40,815 nucleotides of DNA. Source: an uncultured Clostridia bacterium. Its GTDB lineage: Bacteria; Bacillota; Clostridia; Oscillospirales; Ruminococcaceae. Below, piece after piece: positions 7,858 to 15,260 of the stretch. The notes under the pieces were generated by a model. That model made no database searches. It saw nothing but the letters and a program-made list of their open reading frames with translations, and was not told the DNA's origin. The stretch covers positions 1-40,815 of the forward strand of contig CANRLW010000009.1 in assembly GCA_947631575.1 (NCBI GenBank), written 5' to 3'. Position 1 is the stretch's first letter. The number at the start of each line of letters is the position of its first letter. The position numbers and the translations under genes were made by a program.

Positions 7858-8841
7858 ATGGGAAAAGAAGAGATAGCGTTTTTTGACGCAAAGCCTTATG
7901 ACAAGGAATGGTTCGACAAATACAACAAAACTTATGATATACGCTATTATGTCGGAAGATTAAGACCCGAAAACGCAAAGCTTGCCGAGGGCGCGAAAGC
8001 GGTATGCGTGTTTGTAAACGATGATGTAAACGAGAAAACAATAGAGATACTTTCGCGACTTAAAGTAGAAGTGATACTTCTGCGCTGCGCGGGATATAAC
8101 AATGTAGCAGTAAAAGCGGCTCAAAAGCGCGGGATAAAAGTACTCAGAGTGCCCGCATACTCGCCTTATGCAGTAGCAGAGCACACTATGGGGCTTATAC
8201 TTTCACTCAACAGAAAAATTCCCCGCGCATATATCCGCACGCGCGATTTCAATTTCAGCCTTAACGGGCTTATGGGCTTTGACCTTCACGGAAAGACAGC
8301 GGGAGTTATAGGCACGGGAAAAATAGGCAGAGTTTTTATTGACATCTGCAAGGGCTTTGGAATGAACGTTCTTGCGTTCGACCCGTTCCCCGCAAAGATA
8401 GACGGCGTAGAATATGTTTCAAAAGAAGAGCTGTTTACGGATTCGGACATTATCTCGCTCCATTGTCCGCTTACAAAAGAAACGCACTATATCATAAACA
8501 AAAGCTCGCTTGAGCTTATGAAAAAGAACGTGCTTATAGTAAACACCTCGCGCGGCAGGCTTATAGACACCGAGGCGCTCCTTGCGGCGCTGAATGAAAA
8601 GAGGATAGGCGGCGCGGCGCTCGATGTATACGAGGAGGAGAGCGGGTTGTTCTTCGAGGACAATTCGGACAAAATAGTGACAGATGAAGTGATATCTATG
8701 CTAGTTTCAAGACCGAACGTAATTATAACCTCCCACCAGGCGTTTTTCACCGAAGAGGCATTGTCGAATATTGCACAGGTGACGCTTGAAAATTTCGACG
8801 ATTACCTTTCGGGAAACGAACTAAAAAATGAAGTGAAATAA
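7858..8841 (+). CDS. ldhA: D-lactate dehydrogenase (D-2-hydroxyacid dehydrogenase family)
   Basis: This 327-residue NAD-dependent enzyme probably reduces pyruvate to D-lactate in fermentation. The Rossmann motif is GVIGTGKIGRVFIDICKGFG. The family catalytic triad is visible as Arg in RCAGYNNV, Glu in DVYEEESG and His in SHQAFFTEEAL. The stretch SGLFFEDNSDKIVTDEV and the SHQAF box are specific to LdhA-type enzymes rather than phosphoglycerate or formate dehydrogenases. The ATG at 7858 is taken because GGAGG is 7 bases upstream. The upstream in-frame ATG at 7795 lies inside the divergent promoter. No strong promoter of its own was recognised. Transcription probably ends at the hairpin at 9065-9097. 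Confidence 0.9.
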   Translation: MGKEEIAFFDAKPYDKEWFDKYNKTYDIRYYVGRLRPENAKLAEGAKAVCVFVNDDVNEKTIEILSRLKVEVILLRCAGYNNVAVKAAQKRGIKVLRVPAYSPYAVAEHTMGLILSLNRKIPRAYIRTRDFNFSLNGLMGFDLHGKTAGVIGTGKIGRVFIDICKGFGMNVLAFDPFPAKIDGVEYVSKEELFTDSDIISLHCPLTKETHYIINKSSLELMKKNVLIVNTSRGRLIDTEALLAALNEKRIGGAALDVYEEESGLFFEDNSDKIVTDEVISMLVSRPNVIITSHQAFFTEEALSNIAQVTLENFDDYLSGNELKNEVK

Positions 8842-8887
8842 TTTAAGCCGTTAATAAAGCCCCGTATGCCAAAAGCGTTCGGGGCGG

Positions 8888-9170
8888 GTAGTCAGTTGAC
8901 AGTGTACAGTGTAAAGTAAACAGCAATGGTATCCGCTTTGTGGATAAAATTAGATTGTTTTCAGACGATAGGCACACGAGCAAATCTTTTACGTTTACTC
9001 TCAAAAAAATTTCAATCTGATGTAGTTTTGGAGATAAAGTTTTTTGATGTTCATAGAAAGAAACAAGAGGCTAAAGTTTAAAACCTAGCCTCTTTTTATA
9101 CGTTATTTTGGCAAATAAATTTTCGGATCTTACTGAATACTGTACATTGTCTACTGTCATCTGTCAGCAG
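8888..9170. repeat. ACAGTGTACAGT-type inverted-repeat element (family 2, copy at ldhA-spoIIIAA)
   Basis: The left end reads GTCAGTTGACAGTGTACAG; the right end (TACTGAATACTGTACATTG then CTGTCAGCAG) is its imperfect reverse complement. The inner part (GGTATCCGC, then TTAGATTGTTTTCAGACGAT) matches the element at 14116-14367. A terminator hairpin lies near its right side. No protein is encoded. Together with 9171-9370 it fills the 616-bp gap after ldhA. Confidence 0.65.
9065..9097 (+). terminator. intrinsic terminator downstream of ldhA
   Basis: AGAGGCTA pairs with TAGCCTCT around a 12-base loop and runs straight into TTTTT. It lies within the family 2 repeat. Confidence 0.75.
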
Positions 9171-9370
9171 GGGTTGCGGGTCAAGCGCGCCGCCCTCATT
9201 ATCCCACATGTGAGCGCTCAATTTGTGCTTTGTGGGGGTCTGCGGGGGCGGCAGCCCCCGCACTGACCCCCTTCCCCTTCGGGGAAGGGGGTCAGGGGGA
9301 TAGGGCGAATTAACGTTATTTAGAAAAAGAACGTTTGAAAAGAACAACAAATAAGTTTTTATACAAGCCG
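9171..9370. repeat. MITE-like element, copy B (partial or degenerate)
   Basis: It shares the core GGGGAAGGGGGTCAGGGGGA, then ATAGGGCGAATTAACG, TTATTTAGAAAAAGAACG and the end TTTTTATACAAG with copies A, C and D. A possible left end (GTTAATAAAGCCCCG, about 8850-8864) lies on the far side of the family 2 element, suggesting that family 2 inserted into it. No flanking direct repeat could be found. The gap from 9371 to the spoIIIAA start holds only leader sequence. Confidence 0.65.
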
Positions 9371-9457
9371 CCCCCGTATGAAAACATAAAAGTTCTAAAA
9401 TGCTCTCCCTCCGAATACACTTTAACATATCGGACAAGAAAAAAGGAGGAACATAAA

Positions 9458-10300
9458 ATGACCGAGAGATTAAAACTGCCGCTTTCTTCAATCTCAAAGA
9501 TCCGCATAGAAAAGCCGCTTTCGGGCGTTGCGGAAATAAGACTGCGATCTGGCAGACCCGCCGTGTGCGTTGAAACATCGGGGAAAATGCTCCCTTGCAG
9601 CGAGCCGTTTTCCGCAAAGGAGATAGCCGAGGTTTTCGCGGAAATTTGCAGGTATTCCGTCTATTCGTTTGAAAACGATATTGCGCGCGGTTTTGTTACA
9701 ATAAACGGCGGACACCGCGTCGGCATAAGCGGTATGTGCGTTTATAAAAACGGAAAAGTTGAAACTATCCGCGATATTTCGGGACTTAATATACGCATAG
9801 CACACGAAATAAAAGGCTGTGCGGATGGGCTTTTTGAAATGATATTTTCGGACAAGCCGCGCTCGCTCTTGCTCGGGGGCGCGGCTATGTCGGGAAAGAC
9901 CACTATTCTCCGCGACCTTTCGAGAAGGCTTTCCGAGAAATACCGCGTCACCGTTATAGACACGCGCGGCGAGATTTCCGCAATGATAAAAGGAACTCCG
10001 TCCTTTGACGTTGGACTTAATACGGACGTTCTTTGCGGCTGTGAAAAAACCGACGGCATACTTATGGCACTAAGAACTTTAAGCCCCGAAATAATTATAT
10101 GCGACGAGATAGGCGATGACGAAAAGGCAATTGAACAGTGCGCCTTTTGCGGAGCAAAAATAATAGCCTCCGCCCATGCGGGAGATTATTCCGAACTTTC
10201 AAAGCGCCCTTCCACAAGCGCCGTACTTCAATATTTCGACTGCGCCGCTATCGTAAAGGACAGGGGAAACATTTCGGAAATTCATGTTATGCGCGAGTGA
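9458..10300 (+). CDS. spoIIIAA: stage III sporulation protein AA (secretion-type ATPase)
   Basis: This is the cytoplasmic ATPase of the SpoIIIA-SpoIIQ feeding-tube complex that joins mother cell and forespore. It has 280 residues and resembles type II/IV secretion ATPases. Walker A is GGAAMSGKTT near residue 140, VTVIDTRGEI is the following strand, and Walker B is IIICDEIGDDEKA. The ATG at 9458 is chosen because AAAGGAGGAACA precedes it directly; the upstream extension of the same frame is repeat-derived. It is the first gene of an eight-gene operon with spacings from small overlaps to about 30 bp. Control by sigma-E is known for the family; no convincing sigma-E promoter could be read here. 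Confidence 0.96.
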   Translation: MTERLKLPLSSISKIRIEKPLSGVAEIRLRSGRPAVCVETSGKMLPCSEPFSAKEIAEVFAEICRYSVYSFENDIARGFVTINGGHRVGISGMCVYKNGKVETIRDISGLNIRIAHEIKGCADGLFEMIFSDKPRSLLLGGAAMSGKTTILRDLSRRLSEKYRVTVIDTRGEISAMIKGTPSFDVGLNTDVLCGCEKTDGILMALRTLSPEIIICDEIGDDEKAIEQCAFCGAKIIASAHAGDYSELSKRPSTSAVLQYFDCAAIVKDRGNISEIHVMRE

Positions 10301-10308
10301 TAGTAAGT

Positions 10309-10785
10309 ATGAGAATAATTTTGTCGTTTATTGCATTTGCCGCCTGCGCCTGTTTCGGAATGAAAAAGAGCCGCGAGCTAAAAAAGCGCGTTGAATTTCT
10401 TGATGAAATAATTATGATGTTAAATAATTTTTCTGTTGAAATTAAATTCGGAAATCCCGAATTATCGGAGCTAATTTCACGCGAGAACGGTTGCTTTGCC
10501 AAAAAAGTAAACGAATATCTGGAAGAGCTTTCGGATATAAAGGCGGCATGGGAAAAAGCTTGCGGCGAACTTCCCGAAAAATCTGAAACTGCCGCGCTCT
10601 TAAAGGAACTTCTCCCCGCGCTTTCAAAGAGCGGGAGCGAGGGCGCGATAATGACGGTTTCGCTTTATTCCGAGCGTTTTGCGCGGCTCGAAAAGCAGGC
10701 TGCGGAGGAATATTCGCGAAAAGGGAAAGCCATAAGACAGATAGGCGCGCTGTGCGGAGCTGCCGCCGCAATACTAATTGTATGA
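10309..10785 (+). CDS. spoIIIAB: stage III sporulation protein AB
   Basis: This 158-residue SpoIIIAB homologue is one of the membrane components of the SpoIIIA channel. It has an N-terminal membrane segment (IILSFIAFAACACFGM) and a helical soluble domain. The family-typical stretches KKRVEFLDEIIMMLNNF and EIKFGNPELSELI are present, and the C-terminus ends in a short hydrophobic segment. The start is uncertain: an in-frame GTG at 10297 overlaps the spoIIIAA stop (GTGA), while the ATG at 10309 matches the usual N-terminus; neither has a strong ribosome binding site. Position and size agree with spoIIIAB. Confidence 0.92.
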   Translation: MRIILSFIAFAACACFGMKKSRELKKRVEFLDEIIMMLNNFSVEIKFGNPELSELISRENGCFAKKVNEYLEELSDIKAAWEKACGELPEKSETAALLKELLPALSKSGSEGAIMTVSLYSERFARLEKQAAEEYSRKGKAIRQIGALCGAAAAILIV

Positions 10786-10794
10786 GGAATAATT

Positions 10795-10992
10795 ATGGAG
10801 CTTGATCTGCTTTTTAAGATAGCCGCGGTCGGGATCATCGTGGCAATATTGAATTTGATATTAAAAAAGACCGACCATGATGAACAGGCTGTCATGCTTA
10901 CCGTCGCGGGTATCATAATCGTACTTCTTATGCTGATACCCGCAATAGAAGAATTGTTTGAAACAATAAAAAACGTTTTCGGACTGTGGTGA
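10795..10992 (+). CDS. spoIIIAC: stage III sporulation protein AC
   Basis: This 65-residue protein has two predicted membrane helices (LFKIAAVGIIVAILNLIL and AVMLTVAGIIIVLLMLIPAI) around the conserved charged loop KKTDHDEQA. Length and loop are diagnostic for SpoIIIAC, a small membrane component of the SpoIIIA complex. It follows spoIIIAB by 9 bp with AGGAATA as a ribosome binding site. Confidence 0.95.
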   Translation: MELDLLFKIAAVGIIVAILNLILKKTDHDEQAVMLTVAGIIIVLLMLIPAIEELFETIKNVFGLW

Positions 10993-11003
10993 GATGTTGA
11001 AAC

Positions 11004-11390
11004 ATGGAAGTAATAGAGCTTTGCGGAGTGGGGATATTGTCCGCGGTCATCTGCCTTATACTGCGGAAGATAAACGGCGAGGCGGCGTTTTTTGTTAGCG
11101 CCGCGGCGGGAATTATTGTCCTTTCAATGGTCGTTTCCATGCTCATGCCGACAGTAAATGCCGTAAAGGACCTTTCCGAGCAGGCGGGGATAGATCTAAG
11201 GCTTATAGGTATAATGCTTAAAGCGCTGGCGGTGTGTTATATAACAACATTGTGTTCGGGCATAGCCCGCGACGCGGGAGAAAATTCCGCGGCGGTATGG
11301 CTTGAGCTTGGCGGAAGAGCGGCAATAGCCGCAATATCCCTGCCCGTATTCGCAGACCTTGCAAAACTTATTACGAGCCTTATTCGGTGA
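11004..11390 (+). CDS. spoIIIAD: stage III sporulation protein AD
   Basis: This is a 128-residue integral membrane protein with about four hydrophobic segments. It belongs to the same fold family as SpoIIIAC: the first half repeats the two-helix plus charged-loop plan (LILRKINGEAAFFVSAAAGI). The conserved CSGIARDAGENSAAVWLELGGR segment near residue 80 is typical of SpoIIIAD. It starts 11 bp after spoIIIAC. Confidence 0.95.
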   Translation: MEVIELCGVGILSAVICLILRKINGEAAFFVSAAAGIIVLSMVVSMLMPTVNAVKDLSEQAGIDLRLIGIMLKALAVCYITTLCSGIARDAGENSAAVWLELGGRAAIAAISLPVFADLAKLITSLIR

Positions 11391-11413
11391 GACAGAAAAA
11401 CGAGGACGATAAA

Positions 11414-12535
11414 ATGAAAAAAATTCTTTCGTTAATATTCCTTTCGATATTCATTATAGTGTTTCTGAATTTAAGGTCATATGCTCAAAGCGAAGAAGAT
11501 CCGAGCGACGAAATAAGAAGTGAAATAAGCGGCGAATTAAGCGGCGCTCTTACTGACGACGCGCAGGATCTTCTTGATGAAAACGGGATAACTCCCGATA
11601 ACAACGGCGCGGAAAACCTGACGTTTTTTGGCGTGCTGAAAAGCGTCTGGGATACGCTTGCTAGTAAAGTCACAGAGCCGCTGAAAGTTCTGGGAGCGCT
11701 GTGCGGAGCAATTCTCCTTTGCGTTTTAGGAAACAGCATAGCTCCCGATAATACCCTGAAGGGCGTAATTTCCGCCGTCGGAGCAGTATGTACCGCGGGA
11801 ATATGCGCTTTGGCAATATCCGGCGCGGTAAATGACGCGCTCGATGTTTTAAGCGCCGCCGCAAACTTTATGATAGTTTTCATTCCGTCGTTTGCGGGAA
11901 TTTCCGCCGCGCTCGGTTATATCGGTACAGCCTCGGCGGTAAATACCGCGGTCATTGCCGCCTCGCAGCTTTTTTCGCAGATATGCGTAAATCTTCTTGC
12001 TCCGCTTTGCAGCGCGATACTCGGCTTTTCCGTAGCGGGAGCGGTACACCCCGAGCTTAAAATAGAAAAAGCAGGGGAGCTTATAAAAAAGTTTACCGTG
12101 TGGGGCTTGTCGCTTATAATGACAATATTTATGGGGGTACTTTCCGTACAGACAGCCGTTGCATCATCATCTGACGGAACGGCTCTCCGAACGGCAAAAT
12201 TCCTTGTTTCACAGGGAGTTCCCATTGTCGGCGGGACAATTTCCGACGCGGTAGGCACTGTAGGCGGCGGACTTGAAATATTAAAGTCAAGCGTAGGCAC
12301 ATACGGCATAATAGCCGCTTTCGCCATAATTCTCCCAATAGCCGCGTCGCTTTTTTGCTATCTTCTTATGTTTTCTGCGGCAGGAGCCGCCGCGGAAATG
12401 TTTGACCTGAAACCGCTCTCGGTTTTGGCTAAAAGCTGCACGCAGATAATAACCATAATACTTGCGGTGTGCGCGTGTTTTATGCTGCTGAATTTTATAT
12501 CGGTGGTCTTAATGTTCGCGATGACAAAAGGATAA
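11414..12535 (+). CDS. spoIIIAE: stage III sporulation protein AE
   Basis: This 373-residue polytopic membrane protein is a permease-like component of the SpoIIIA complex. It has an N-terminal signal-like segment (KKILSLIFLSIFIIVFLNL), an acidic extracytoplasmic stretch (SEEDPSDEIRSEISGELSGA), and then several Ala/Gly-rich transmembrane segments. The ATG at 11414 is used because GAGGA lies 8 bases upstream. An upstream in-frame ATG at 11387, overlapping the spoIIIAD stop, would add nine charged residues in front of the signal segment and has no obvious ribosome binding site. Confidence 0.95.
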   Translation: MKKILSLIFLSIFIIVFLNLRSYAQSEEDPSDEIRSEISGELSGALTDDAQDLLDENGITPDNNGAENLTFFGVLKSVWDTLASKVTEPLKVLGALCGAILLCVLGNSIAPDNTLKGVISAVGAVCTAGICALAISGAVNDALDVLSAAANFMIVFIPSFAGISAALGYIGTASAVNTAVIAASQLFSQICVNLLAPLCSAILGFSVAGAVHPELKIEKAGELIKKFTVWGLSLIMTIFMGVLSVQTAVASSSDGTALRTAKFLVSQGVPIVGGTISDAVGTVGGGLEILKSSVGTYGIIAAFAIILPIAASLFCYLLMFSAAGAAAEMFDLKPLSVLAKSCTQIITIILAVCACFMLLNFISVVLMFAMTKG

Positions 12536-12558
12536 TTACAACCGAAAAGGACATTAAA

Positions 12559-13014
12559 ATGAAATTTCTTTCGACAATTTGTGTCGCGGCAATAGCCTCG
12601 GCGCTGTTTAAAATACTTGTTCCCGAAAACAAATATTCAAAGCAGATATCGCTTTTGACTGCGGGAGTTTTCCTGCTTATAGCCGTAACGGCATTCGCGG
12701 GTATCGAGCCGCAGCTTGACATTAGCGAATATGAAAAAGAATCCGACAGCACGATAAATGATTTTTCGAGCGGCGTTAATGAGCAATTAAGAGAAGAGGT
12801 ATGCAAGAAAACCGAAGAGAAGATAAGGGATTTACTGGCTGAAAAAGAAATTTATCCCGAACAAGTCCACATAATCGTTAATATTTCGGGATTGTACAGC
12901 ATAGATATTACTGAAATAAGGATAGTCCTCGGCGAGAACAGCGATCGGGAAACCGACGCCCGTGAACTGCTCGAAAGCGAACTTCCGCAGAATATAAAAA
13001 TAACGATCACATAA
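12559..13014 (+). CDS. spoIIIAF: stage III sporulation protein AF
   Basis: This 151-residue protein has two N-terminal hydrophobic segments (STICVAAIASALFKILVP and LLTAGVFLLIAVTAFA). A soluble ring-building-motif type domain follows (EQVHIIVNISGLYSIDITEI, VLGENSD). Order, size and domain plan identify SpoIIIAF. The ATG at 12559 is preferred over an upstream in-frame ATG at 12469 that would lie within spoIIIAE, because AAAAGGA precedes it. Confidence 0.93.
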   Translation: MKFLSTICVAAIASALFKILVPENKYSKQISLLTAGVFLLIAVTAFAGIEPQLDISEYEKESDSTINDFSSGVNEQLREEVCKKTEEKIRDLLAEKEIYPEQVHIIVNISGLYSIDITEIRIVLGENSDRETDARELLESELPQNIKITIT

Positions 13015-13026
13015 AAGGTGAGGAAT

Positions 13027-13536
13027 ATGACTTTTTTGAGCGAACGTATAAAGCAAATTTTTTCTAATGACAAGGTGCGAAGGATAGTAGTCCTGTGCGG
13101 GCTGTTTGTGATGCTGTTGCTGCTGGTCAGCAGTTTTTTCAAACGAACAGACAGCAATACATCACAGGATACGGATTTCAGCGAGGACTGCGCAAAGCTG
13201 GAACGCGAGCTTGAAGACCGGCTCAGCGCTCTTATCCTGCAAATAGACGGAGTGGGAAAAGTGAGCGTTATGGTCACTATAGACAGAACGGAGCGCGTTG
13301 TATATGAAAAAAACAGCAAGTCGGAAAGCAATGAAAACGATTATTCCGAAGAAACGGAGGTGGTCCTTGCGGGTAGCTCAAAAGAGCCGCTGAAAACGGT
13401 GAAAATAATGCCTGTTGTGCGTTCTGCGGCTATAGTCTGCGAGGGTGCAAGCGACCCCGTAGTACGCGGGCAAGTTGCGAACATTGCCGCGAAAGCCCTT
13501 AATATCGGCATATCAAAGGTCTATGTAGCGTATTGA
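13027..13536 (+). CDS. spoIIIAG: stage III sporulation protein AG (ring-forming)
   Basis: This 169-residue protein has one N-terminal membrane anchor (VLCGLFVMLLLLVSSFF) and a ring-building domain (LERELEDRLSALILQIDG, VSVMVTIDRTERVVYEKNSK). In the B. subtilis system SpoIIIAG forms a large ring in the intermembrane space. The ATG at 13027 is preferred over an in-frame GTG at 13018: the GTG is itself part of AAAAGGTGAGG, which serves as the ribosome binding site for the ATG. Confidence 0.94.
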   Translation: MTFLSERIKQIFSNDKVRRIVVLCGLFVMLLLLVSSFFKRTDSNTSQDTDFSEDCAKLERELEDRLSALILQIDGVGKVSVMVTIDRTERVVYEKNSKSESNENDYSEETEVVLAGSSKEPLKTVKIMPVVRSAAIVCEGASDPVVRGQVANIAAKALNIGISKVYVAY

Positions 13537-13559
13537 ATTTTATTAAAAGGAGAAAACTC

Positions 13560-14096
13560 ATGAGAATGAAAAGGATCAATCTTATTATCGGAAAGAAACA
13601 ATTAGCCGTTGCGTCGCTCACGCTGCTTTTAGGCGCGGCAGTAGCTGTGAACTTCATTGCGCAGAGCGGGAAGAAGGATATCACAGAGCCGACAGAAGAA
13701 GTCGGCGGAAATTACGGCGATCTGGAGTATGTCGCAAACACTGACACCGACGCATATTTTGCGAGCGCAAGGCTTGAAAAGCAGCAGGCGCGCGACGAGG
13801 CTGCGCAGATGCTTGCGGTAATGTATCAGGGCGGCGATATGACGCAAGACGAGCTTAATTCAACAGAAACGAGCGCACAAGATCTGAGCGAGCTTATTGC
13901 AAGTGAAAACGCCGTAGAAACAATGCTCAAAGCGCAGGGCTTTGAGGACGCTCTCTGCTACATAACGGCAAACGGCGCAAATGTTATCGTAAAGACAGAC
14001 GGGCTTGACGCGGCGGGCGCGGCAAAGATAAAATCCGCGCTCTTGTCAGAAGTAGACGTAAGCGCGGACAGGATCACCATCGTAGAAGTTAAATAA
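13560..14096 (+). CDS. spoIIIAH: stage III sporulation protein AH
   Basis: This 178-residue protein has an N-terminal anchor (LAVASLTLLLGAAVAVNFI) and a YscJ/FliF-type ring domain ending DVSADRITIVEVK. It is the mother-cell membrane partner of forespore SpoIIQ in the known complex. The ATG at 13560 follows AAAAGGAGAAAA. The last gene of the operon ends 19 bp before a 252-bp inverted-repeat element that may terminate transcription. Confidence 0.95.
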   Translation: MRMKRINLIIGKKQLAVASLTLLLGAAVAVNFIAQSGKKDITEPTEEVGGNYGDLEYVANTDTDAYFASARLEKQQARDEAAQMLAVMYQGGDMTQDELNSTETSAQDLSELIASENAVETMLKAQGFEDALCYITANGANVIVKTDGLDAAGAAKIKSALLSEVDVSADRITIVEVK

Positions 14097-14115
14097 CTTA
14101 ACGTAAATTTTCTGA

Positions 14116-14367
14116 ATTGCGTAGTGCAATGGGATAACCTCAAGTATACAGTGTACAATGGACAGGGTACAGCATAGGTATCCGCCTTGCGGCGGATAAT
14201 ATTTAGATTGTTTTTGGTCAATAGGCATACAAACAACCTTTAACGGGTTAGCTCGAAAACCTTTAGACTTGATAACAATCTAAACAATGTCCGCGTTAGC
14301 GGACACCATTGCTGAATACTGTACACTGTCCACTGTATACTGGCGTTAAGCCCTTAGACTACGCAAT
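14116..14367. repeat. 252-bp inverted-repeat element (family 2) between convergent sporulation genes
   Basis: The left arm starts ATTGCGTAGTGCAATGGG and continues AGTATACAGTGTACAATGGA. The right arm is its imperfect reverse complement (TACTGTACACTGTCCACTG, then AGACTACGCAAT), giving arms of about 55 bp. The interior has two small hairpins, ATCCGCC/GGCGGAT and GTCCGC/GCGGAC. Related sequence occurs at 8888-9170 and, as half a copy, around 27901-27950. It sits between the ends of spoIIIAH (plus) and spoVM (minus) and could act as a bidirectional transcription barrier. Confidence 0.8.
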
Positions 14368-14387
14368 GATGATTTTACACGGTTTTA

Positions 14388-14471
14388 TCAGTTTTGTTCG
14401 TTCCTGATACCGAACATCAGCCTCAACAGACCCGTAAACATTTTCGGACTTTTGACAACAACAACCTTCAT
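14388..14471 (-). CDS. spoVM: stage V sporulation protein M (27-residue amphipathic helix)
   Basis: This micro-gene encodes 27 residues beginning MKVVVVKSPKMF and continuing TGLLRLMFGIRNEQN. Bacillus SpoVM (26 residues, MKFYTIKLPKFLGG then IVRAMLG) has the same plan: a short N-terminal strand, a conserved K.PK turn, an amphipathic helix with G..R...G, and a charged tail. SpoVM marks the positively curved outer forespore membrane and anchors the SpoIVA coat basement layer. The ribosome binding site GAGAGGAGCG lies about 8 bases upstream of the ATG at 14471. Location next to the spoIIIA operon fits. The call rests on length, motif and context. Confidence 0.88.
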   Translation of the reverse strand: MKVVVVKSPKMFTGLLRLMFGIRNEQN

Positions 14472-14484
14472 AAAATCGCTCCTC

Positions 14485-14658
14485 TCACAGCTTAAGCAAA
14501 AATAACCCCAGAACAATAAGCAAAATAGCGATTATAAACAGCATGACCTTAAACGAAAAAAACGAAATGCACATAATAGCTCCCAGAAATGCCGCTGCCG
14601 CAAGTATCAGCGGCAATTTTCCGTTGTTTTTGTGTTTTCGCTTTTTCGGGCATCTCAT
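14485..14658 (-). CDS. 57-residue two-helix membrane protein upstream of spoVM (unrecognised)
   Basis: This frame begins MRCPKKRKHKNNGK, a strongly basic head. Two hydrophobic helices follow: LPLILAAAAFLGAIMCISFF, then VMLFIIAILLIVLGLFLLKL reaching the C-terminus. It ends 13 bp before spoVM on the same strand and is probably co-transcribed with it. AGGCG lies about 8 bases before the ATG, a weak ribosome binding site. The positive-inside pattern predicts a cytoplasmic N-terminus. I do not recognise the family; a sporulation role is only suggested by position. Confidence 0.65.
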   Translation of the reverse strand: MRCPKKRKHKNNGKLPLILAAAAFLGAIMCISFFSFKVMLFIIAILLIVLGLFLLKL

Positions 14659-14813
14659 ACCGTTCGCCTCGCTTTCAGTTCATAATATTCCGAAATAAAT
14701 TTTTTGTTACTGAATTTTGCATAATAACTAAAATCACCGACAGCCGCGAAAGCATGGATCTGTATATTTAAAAAATTTTATTCATTTTTTTGATTATTTA
14801 AGTAAAAAAATAC

Positions 14814-14842
14814 TTGTTTAAAAAAGAAAAGTGTGGTATAAT
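14814..14842 (+). promoter_or_regulatory. extended -10 sigma-A promoter for the asp23-recN gene run
   Basis: TTGTTT (14814-14819), 17 bp, then TATAAT (14837-14842) preceded by TG one base upstream (extended -10). The ribosome binding site GGAGG follows at about 14875-14880 and the gene starts at 14886. Confidence 0.85.
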
Positions 14843-14885
14843 ATAAAATGTATATATATTCTTTCGGACAATATGGAGGAAATTT

Positions 14886-15260
14886 ATGGAAAAAAATAAG
14901 ACCAACACCGTCGGAAGTATAAAAGTTTCCGAAAACGTTATAGTAAAAATAGCCCAGACAGCCGCTCTTGAAATAGAAGGCGTAAAGTTCAGACCCGCAG
15001 ACAGCGAGGACGCGCTTTCAAAGCTTATGAGGAAATCTCCCGTCCGCGCGAAAATTTCGGGAGAAACTGCGGCAATAAAACTTGAAATATTTATCGAGGA
15101 AGGTTATAACGCCGTAAAAGCCGCGGAAAACGTGCAGAAAAGCGTTAAGTCGGCTGTTCAGAACATGACGGGATTTACCGTGACAAAGGTAGACGTAGGC
15201 ATAGCGGGCGTAAGTTTTAAAGACGAAGAAGATTCCGGGGTGAATAATGAACAGGCTTAA
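14886..15260 (+). CDS. Asp23/Gls24 family envelope stress protein
   Basis: This 124-residue Asp23-family (DUF322) protein contains the characteristic GSIKVSENVIVKIAQTAALE start and the IEEGYNAVKAAENVQKSVKS segment leading to VDVGIAGVSF. Family members are abundant cytoplasmic or membrane-associated proteins tied to cell-envelope homeostasis. In Clostridia one copy commonly sits directly upstream of nusB, as here. It overlaps nusB by 14 bp, so translation is likely coupled. It heads a plus-strand run of twelve genes. Confidence 0.92.
   Translation: MEKNKTNTVGSIKVSENVIVKIAQTAALEIEGVKFRPADSEDALSKLMRKSPVRAKISGETAAIKLEIFIEEGYNAVKAAENVQKSVKSAVQNMTGFTVTKVDVGIAGVSFKDEEDSGVNNEQA

Noticed and set aside
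8848-8890. GCCCCG/CGGGGC hairpin after ldhA as its terminator
   Set aside because: No T run follows and it matches the end of a repeat element; the hairpin at 9065-9097 is the better terminator.
9096-9617. Minus-strand frame with a PYPPDPLPRRGRG-type peptide (also near 27906-28229 and 28553-28855)
   Set aside because: The peptide is only the translation of the GC-rich repeat core; it recurs in every element copy with different frames around it and has no ribosome binding site.
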